Source of the DNA: RGIG2206 sp045577615
Lineage (GTDB): Bacteria > Bacillota > Clostridia > Oscillospirales > Acutalibacteraceae
Assembly: GCA_045577615.1 (NCBI GenBank)
Contig: JAZNIT010000049.1
Coordinates: forward strand, 1-24,533
Direction of reading: 5' to 3'
Length of the DNA: 24,533 nt
Below the pieces are notes generated by a model. The model made no database searches, was not told the origin of the DNA, and was given only the letters and a program-made list of their open reading frames with translations. This document shows positions 21,686 through 24,533 of this stretch, piece after piece. How positions within the stretch are numbered: the stretch's first letter is position 1; each line of letters begins with the position of its first letter. The position numbers and the translations under genes are program-made.

Positions 21686-23122
21686 ATGGAAAACAAAACC
21701 CCGCGCAAATTTGGCATACGCGACAGCATAGCATACGCCGCAGGTGACCTTGGCTGTAATATGAGTTTTGCACTCAAGAGCACTATGTCTATATTCTGGA
21801 CTCAGTTTATGGGTATGGACCTTTGGTATGCATTGCTGCTTATCATTGTTCAGGTATGGGATGCAATTAACGATCCCCTTATTGGCTCAATAATTGACGC
21901 CGACAAACGCAACTACAAACGCAACAAGTTCTTGGCATACATATGGGCAGGCTCTATCGGCCTTATCGTTGGTGGTGCATGCTGCTTCCTGCCTTTCCCC
22001 GACGCACCTGTATGGGCTAAGTTTATAATCTTCATCGCCGGTTACGTGGTATGGGATGCCTTCTATACCGTTGCAAACGTTCCTTACGGCTCATTGCTTT
22101 CACTCATTTCCGATGATGTTAAAGACAGAGCATCTCTTTCAGCATGGCGTTCTGTCGGTTCAATCTTCGGCAATATGCTTCCCATGGTTATCCTTCCCTT
22201 CATCATCTATGATAAAAACAACAACCTTATCGGTGAGCGTGTATTTATCGCCGCTCTTATTATGGGTGTGCTTGGATTCATATGCTTCCAGTTTATGATA
22301 CGCAACACCGAAATTCGTGTAAACACCGATGTTGCCCTTAACGAAGAGCAGCCTAAGTTTAACATTCTCAAGGCCTTCGGCAACTTTATGAAAAACCGCC
22401 CCGCCGTTGGTGCTACCATTGCCGCAATGGGTATGTTTATTGGTATGCAGGGTGCCGCAACCGCTGTTACCGTTATCTTCCAGTCTTACTTTAAAAACGT
22501 ACAAATTTCAGGTGTCGTTCAGCTTTTTGCAATGATTCCTATCGTAGTGTTCACTCCTCTTGCCCGTGTTTGCGTTGCCAAATACGGCAAAAAGGAGCTT
22601 GCAACCTTCGGCTCAATCGTTTCCATTGTTGCCGGCTTAGGCTTGTTCATCGTAACTCCCGACAACACCGGTCTGGATTTGATAATCTATATCGTATGTC
22701 AGCTTGTATTCTCACTTGGCCTTGGCATTTACTCAACCGTATCTTGGGCAATGATGGGTGATGCTATCGACTACAACGAGTGGAAGACCGGCAACCGTGA
22801 AGAGGGCACTGTATACTCACTTCACTCCTTCTTCCGTAAGCTTGCACAGGGCATCGGCCCCTCACTTGTGCTTGTTATAATGGTAGCGTTCGGATATGTC
22901 GGTGCCAACGAAGGCAACCAAGCATGGGACGTAGCTATCAATATGCGTTATATCGTAGCAGCTACCTATATGTTCTCTGCAATCTTGCAGTTCATCGGTC
23001 TTGGCTTGGTTTACAACCTTGACAAAAAGACCTTGGCCAAGATGAATGCCGATTTGGGACGCGACGTTGAAGCAGACGACGATTTGACCTACACAACAGC
23101 AGAAGACAGCAACCGAGTATAA
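21686..23122 (+). CDS. GPH-family sugar:cation symporter
   Basis: 478 aa major-facilitator protein of the glycoside-pentoside-hexuronide:cation symporter family (MelB, UidB, XynB relatives). The N-terminal IAYAAGDLGCNMSFAL (15-30) and DAINDPLIGSIIDADKR (59-75, with the MelB-type Asp-x-x-x-Asp-Pro motif) are typical. About twelve hydrophobic segments are seen. It probably brings in a hexuronide or related glycoside with sodium or protons. The ATG follows an AGAGGA site. It is read divergently from the AraC regulator and is followed by a GH2 glycosidase, so the imported substrate is likely hydrolysed inside the cell. Confidence 0.93.
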   Translation: MENKTPRKFGIRDSIAYAAGDLGCNMSFALKSTMSIFWTQFMGMDLWYALLLIIVQVWDAINDPLIGSIIDADKRNYKRNKFLAYIWAGSIGLIVGGACCFLPFPDAPVWAKFIIFIAGYVVWDAFYTVANVPYGSLLSLISDDVKDRASLSAWRSVGSIFGNMLPMVILPFIIYDKNNNLIGERVFIAALIMGVLGFICFQFMIRNTEIRVNTDVALNEEQPKFNILKAFGNFMKNRPAVGATIAAMGMFIGMQGAATAVTVIFQSYFKNVQISGVVQLFAMIPIVVFTPLARVCVAKYGKKELATFGSIVSIVAGLGLFIVTPDNTGLDLIIYIVCQLVFSLGLGIYSTVSWAMMGDAIDYNEWKTGNREEGTVYSLHSFFRKLAQGIGPSLVLVIMVAFGYVGANEGNQAWDVAINMRYIVAATYMFSAILQFIGLGLVYNLDKKTLAKMNADLGRDVEADDDLTYTTAEDSNRV

Positions 23123-23126
23123 TCTA

Positions 23127-23161
23127 AAAGTGTCCGACTGCTCACTGCAATCGGACACTTT
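23127..23161 (+). terminator. hairpin between the symporter and GH2 genes, possible partial terminator
   Basis: AAAGTGTCCGA (23127-23137) and TCGGACACTTT (23151-23161) form a perfect 11-bp stem with a 13-nt loop, right after the symporter stop. The following CTTAAATTT is a poor T-tract, so it may only partly terminate or may protect the 3' end of the symporter mRNA. Confidence 0.55.
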
Positions 23162-23187
23162 CTTAAATTTAAACAGGAGGATTTTTA

Positions 23188-24533
23188 ATGAGAACCGTTT
23201 ATAATATCAATCGCAAATGGGCATTCACCAAAGAGGCTGATTCAATCCCCGTAGCCATCAGCGAAAGCTGGGAGCTTGTCAACCTTCCTCATTCATGGAA
23301 TGCCATCGACGGACAGGACGGTGACAACGATTTTTACCGTGGCACCTGCTACTATGTAAAAACCATCGTTAAGGACGAGCTTCCCGCCGCCGACCGCTAC
23401 TATCTTGAAATCAGAGGTGCCAACTCCTCCGCTGACGTTTACGTTGACGGCGAGGCAGTTGCCCATCACGACGGCGGCTATTCAACCTGGCGCGTCGACC
23501 TTACCGATAAGCTTACCAAGGACGTGGTTTTGGCCATCGCGGTTGACAACTCTGCCAATGAACGCGTCTATCCTCAAATGGCTGACTTCACCTTCTACGG
23601 CGGTCTTTACCGTGACGTAAATATCGTTGCTGTCAGCGAGTCACACTTTGACCTCGATTACTACGGCGGCCCTGGCATAAAGGTCACTCCCGCCATTGAC
23701 GGCACCAATGCAGCCGTTGAGATTGAGGTATATCTTACCAACAGCAAAATGGGTCAGACTGTTCGCTACACCATCCTTGATAAAGAGGGCAATCAGGTAG
23801 CACAAATTGAGTCTGCTGATACCACTGCAATTCTTAATATTGAAAACGTCCATCTGTGGCACGGCCGCAAGGATCCTTATCTTTATACCGCAAAGGCTGA
23901 GCTTGTTGAGGATGACAACGTAATCGACGGTGTTACCGCACGCTTCGGCTGCCGCACCTTTAAGATTGATCCCGACAACGGCTTCATCCTTAACGGTGAA
24001 GAGTATCCCTTGCGCGGCGTATCACGCCATCAGGACAGATGGGGAGTTGGTAACGCACTTCTTCCCGAGCATCACGAAGAGGATATCGACCTCATTTGCG
24101 AGGTTGGTGCTACTACCATCCGCCTGGCTCACTATCAGCACGATCAGTATTTCTACGATTTGTGCGACGAGCGCGGTCTTGTAATCTGGGCAGAAATTCC
24201 CTACATTTCAAAGCATATGCCCGACGGCCGAGAAAACACCGTTTCACAAATGAAAGAGCTGGTCACTCAAAACTACAACCACGCATCTATCGTTGTTTGG
24301 GGTCTTTCAAATGAAATCAGCATTGGTGGCTCAAGCGAAGATTTACTTGAAAACCATCGCATTCTTAACGACCTCTGCCACGAGATGGATAAAACCCGTC
24401 TTACCACCATCGCAGCCGTTTCAATGTGCAAGATGGACGATCCTTATCTGCAGATTCCCGACGTCGTATCCTACAACCACTACTTCGGTTGGTACGGCGG
24501 CGAAACTGATATGAACGGCCCTTGGTTTGACAA
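23188..24533 (+). CDS. GH2-family glycoside hydrolase, beta-galactosidase-like (partial, C-terminus off the right edge)
   Basis: An ATG at 23188 with CAGGAGG eight bases upstream opens 448 codons with no stop before the edge. Domains follow GH2 order: N-terminal jelly-roll (about 1-165; NLPHSWNAIDGQD, YRGTCYYVK, FYGGLYRDVN), an immunoglobulin-like domain (about 165-265, ending PYLYTAKAEL), and the start of the TIM barrel (RGVSRHQDRWGVGNAL, IRLAHYQHDQYFYDLCDERGLVIWAEIPYI). Glu376 in VVWGLSNEIS is the acid/base residue. The nucleophile and the residues separating glucuronidases from galactosidases lie beyond the edge. The visible barrel motifs are of the beta-galactosidase type, while the neighbours are for glucuronate use. 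No signal peptide, so cytoplasmic. Confidence 0.9.
   Translation, partial: MRTVYNINRKWAFTKEADSIPVAISESWELVNLPHSWNAIDGQDGDNDFYRGTCYYVKTIVKDELPAADRYYLEIRGANSSADVYVDGEAVAHHDGGYSTWRVDLTDKLTKDVVLAIAVDNSANERVYPQMADFTFYGGLYRDVNIVAVSESHFDLDYYGGPGIKVTPAIDGTNAAVEIEVYLTNSKMGQTVRYTILDKEGNQVAQIESADTTAILNIENVHLWHGRKDPYLYTAKAELVEDDNVIDGVTARFGCRTFKIDPDNGFILNGEEYPLRGVSRHQDRWGVGNALLPEHHEEDIDLICEVGATTIRLAHYQHDQYFYDLCDERGLVIWAEIPYISKHMPDGRENTVSQMKELVTQNYNHASIVVWGLSNEISIGGSSEDLLENHRILNDLCHEMDKTRLTTIAAVSMCKMDDPYLQIPDVVSYNHYFGWYGGETDMNGPWFD

Noticed and set aside
1..24533. Mobile element, prophage, defence system or CRISPR array
   Set aside because: No transposase, integrase, phage, nuclease-type or repeat-spacer signature was seen; the genes are core metabolism and sugar use.

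Overview
The window looks like a chromosomal segment of an anaerobic low-to-moderate-GC Firmicute, most likely a gut Clostridia member of the Oscillospiraceae/Ruminococcaceae kind. The reasons are strong AGGAGG-type ribosome binding sites, sigma-A promoters close to consensus, rubrerythrin, a short HisG that needs HisZ, a YerC-type regulator heading the his genes, and a GPH-symporter/UxaC/UxuA/UxuB hexuronate locus. The taxon is an inference from gene content, not something shown directly.

Layout. Positions 1-1086 (minus) hold the N-terminal 362 residues of a putative secreted lipoprotein made of repeated beta-type modules; it runs off the left edge. Next is rubrerythrin (minus), then an arginine operon read argC-argJ-argB-argD on the minus strand from a perfect-consensus promoter with an ARG-box-like palindrome over its -10. 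There is no terminator between argD and rubrerythrin, so rubrerythrin may be both the operon tail and separately controlled through a 16-bp palindrome. From 14703 down to 6224 lies one uninterrupted histidine operon: yerC-like regulator, hisZ, hisG, hisD, hisC, hisB, hisH, hisA, hisF, hisIE, histidinol phosphatase. Most junctions overlap or are separated by a few bases, and a strong terminator ends it. Together these genes carry every step from PRPP/ATP to histidine.

Divergent from the his operon is a PAP2-family membrane phosphatase (plus). It is followed by a 51-codon reading frame broken by a one-base frameshift in an A6 run, then by a bidirectional terminator facing an acyl-ACP thioesterase (minus).

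The right part is a hexuronate locus. uxaC-uxuA-uxuB (minus) convert glucuronate through fructuronate and mannonate to 2-keto-3-deoxygluconate. Upstream are an AraC-family regulator (minus) and, divergently, a GPH-family sugar:cation symporter and a GH2 glycosidase (plus) that runs off the right edge. The arrangement suggests uptake and hydrolysis of a glucuronic-acid-containing glycoside under AraC control. The visible part of the GH2 enzyme looks more like beta-galactosidases than classical beta-glucuronidases.

No CRISPR array, insertion sequence, prophage gene, tRNA or rRNA was seen. The window is mostly ordinary metabolism. The points worth a second look are regulatory sites, the frameshifted small gene, the edge lipoprotein and the specificity of the GH2 enzyme.
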